Both the position numbers and the translations under genes were made by a program. A stretch of DNA of 7,617 nt. Source: Candidatus Coliplasma caballi (GTDB lineage Bacteria; Bacillota; Clostridia; Oscillospirales; CAG-382). Of this stretch, positions 6,737 through 7,617 are shown one piece after another. The stretch is taken from assembly GCA_018065365.1 (NCBI GenBank), contig JAGHTH010000180.1, positions 1 through 7,617 of the forward strand. Reading direction: 5' to 3'. Each line of letters starts with the position of its first letter. The first letter of the stretch is position 1. The notes under the pieces are model-generated. The model saw only the letters and a program-made list of their open reading frames with translations, had not been told where the DNA came from and did no database searches.

Positions 6737-6766
6737 ATTGTACCACAGGAACGCCGCTTTTGTCAA
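6737..6766 (-). promoter_or_regulatory. Sigma-A promoter of the tyrS unit
   Basis: On the minus strand TTGACA (6766-6761) and TACAAT (6742-6737) are separated by 18 bp. Predicted initiation near 6730 gives a short untranslated leader to ATG 6702, with no room for a T-box riboswitch. Confidence 0.8.
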
Positions 6767-6797
6767 TGGAAAAACGCAAAAATATTGCCGTTTCCTC

Positions 6798-6826
6798 TTG
6801 ACGAAAGGCAAAAAAAGGTGTATCCT
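6798..6826 (+). promoter_or_regulatory. Sigma-A promoter of the ArsB/SLC13-like permease gene
   Basis: TTGACG at 6798-6803 and TATCCT at 6821-6826 have a 17-bp spacer. Transcription would start near 6833, about 35 bases before the TTG start at 6868. Its -35 box lies 31 bp from the -35 of the divergent tyrS promoter, so the two are back to back. Confidence 0.65.
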
Positions 6827-6853
6827 GTCGAGGTTGGATTTTCTGCGTACGAA

Positions 6854-6859
6854 AGAGGG
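6854..6859 (+). promoter_or_regulatory. Ribosome binding site fixing a TTG start
   Basis: AGAGGG at 6854-6859 lies 8 bases before TTG 6868, the same motif and spacing as before the nif3-like gene (1317-1322, ATG 1331). It supports TTG over the GTG and ATG codons further in, which would remove the first membrane segment. Confidence 0.7.
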
Positions 6860-6867
6860 CGAAAAAC

Positions 6868-7617
6868 TTGCTGTTTGCCTGCGTTCTGGCTTTACTGACC
6901 GTTGCCGTGATGATCGGCCTGGTCTTTTTCTTCCCGTCCGTGTCGATCAAAGGCAACTTTGTCAGCACCTACTGGTTCGCGCCCGTGATCGCGGCGATAC
7001 TGATTTTCGCGACCGGAACGCTGTCCGGCACCGAGATCGTCGAGGGCTTGACCTCGGCTTCGGGGATCAACCCTTTGCAGCTGCTCGTGCTGTTTCTGTC
7101 GATGACGCTTCTCTCGGTCTTTCTTGACCAGGCGGGCTTTTTCCGCTGGCTCGCGTCGGCGGTACTGCAAAAGGCGGGCGATTCACAGAAAAAACTGTTC
7201 GTCTGGCTCTACGTTCTCGTGTCGGTACTGACCGTCTTCACTTCCAACGACATCGTGATCCTGACCTTTACGCCGTTCCTGTGCTGCTTCGCCAAGAACG
7301 CCGAAATCGACCCGCTGCCTTATCTCGTCTCGGAATTCGTGGCGGCGAACACCTGGAGCATGGCGCTTCTGATCGGCAATCCGACCAACATCTGCCTTTG
7401 CACCGCCGGCGGCGTTACCTTTCTTTCCTACCTCAAAGTGATGCTCCTGCCCTCCGTGCTGGCGGGCGGAACGACCTTCCTTGTCCTGTGGCTGATGTTC
7501 CGCAAAAAGCTGCGAAAGCCGCTTTCCCATTCTTCCGAGCCGGTGGAGATCGAGGACAAAGTTGCCGTCGCGGCGGGGCTTCTCCACCTCGGCGTGTGCA
7601 TCGTCCTCTTGGTGTTC
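6868..7617 (+). CDS. ArsB/SLC13-type ion transporter permease, N-terminal part (3' end beyond window)
   Basis: The frame runs 250 codons from TTG 6868 to the window edge without a stop. The start is supported by AGAGGG 8 bases upstream and a promoter at 6798-6826. It is a polytopic inner-membrane protein, with hydrophobic segments at about residues 1-22, 35-52, 69-87, 108-125, 128-145, 152-180, 183-212 and 231-250. Charged loops lie between some segments, with a basic/acidic loop at 212-231. Signature blocks of the ion-transporter superfamily (ArsB, NhaD, SLC13/DASS) are FTSNDIVILTFTPF (124-137) and LIGNPTNICL (168-177), the latter being the family's conserved Gly-Asn-Pro-Thr-Asn hairpin. Full members have about 400 or more residues, so roughly half is present. 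The substrate (arsenite, Na+/H+ exchange or dicarboxylate) cannot be decided; no ars regulator or reductase is visible. It is transcribed divergently from tyrS. Confidence 0.85.
   Translation, partial: MLFACVLALLTVAVMIGLVFFFPSVSIKGNFVSTYWFAPVIAAILIFATGTLSGTEIVEGLTSASGINPLQLLVLFLSMTLLSVFLDQAGFFRWLASAVLQKAGDSQKKLFVWLYVLVSVLTVFTSNDIVILTFTPFLCCFAKNAEIDPLPYLVSEFVAANTWSMALLIGNPTNICLCTAGGVTFLSYLKVMLLPSVLAGGTTFLVLWLMFRKKLRKPLSHSSEPVEIEDKVAVAAGLLHLGVCIVLLVF

Noticed and set aside
7183..7587. Minus-strand open frame opposite the permease
   Set aside because: Charged, low-complexity antisense translation of membrane segments; the plus frame shows clear transporter motifs.

Overview
The window reads as a piece of a moderately GC-rich (by eye well above 50%) Firmicutes chromosome, most likely class Clostridia and possibly a gut Oscillospirales-type lineage. 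This is inferred from clean sigma-A promoters (TTGACA with 17-18 bp spacing), strong purine-rich ribosome binding sites, a Ser/Glu/Pro-rich linker on a secreted-type protein, a Nif3-like protein of a sort seen in Clostridia, and a DegV lipid-binding protein. The species cannot be fixed from sequence alone. Most of the content is ordinary chromosome: seven protein genes, two of them incomplete at the window edges. No tRNA, rRNA, CRISPR array, transposase or phage gene is seen.

Left part, plus strand: a 5'-disrupted gene for an extracellular protein with a CBM9/DOMON-like C-terminal domain (14-1249) closes with a GC-rich hairpin terminator (1270-1296). Then follow a Nif3-like metal protein (1331-2104) and a CCA-adding tRNA nucleotidyltransferase (2101-3441), overlapping by ATGA and so probably translationally coupled. 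A consensus sigma-A promoter sits across the end of cca (3425-3453). It is followed by a small hairpin plus T-run and then a degV gene (3515-4372).

Middle: degV converges with a minus-strand pair. The 308-base convergent intergenic region (4373-4680) is the most unusual part of the window. It is bounded by an inverted pair of similar arms (4391-4457 and 4614-4663). Inside lie three further hairpins, at least two of which look like transcription terminators. It may be a decayed mobile repeat, a structured 3' UTR, or both.

Right part: on the minus strand tyrS (6702-5476) is followed after 45 bp by a nucleoside-phosphorylase-family gene (5430-4681), a likely two-gene operon from one promoter at 6737-6766. 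No T-box leader fits in front of tyrS. Divergent from tyrS, a second sigma-A promoter (6798-6826) drives a membrane permease of the ArsB/SLC13 ion-transporter superfamily. It starts at TTG 6868 and runs off the right edge. Functionally the genes are mostly translation housekeeping (CCA addition, tyrosyl-tRNA charging), lipid binding, nucleoside salvage and ion transport. I found no convincing new multi-gene system; the best leads are the intergenic repeat/RNA structure, the possible attenuator before degV, and the in-frame stop at the left edge.
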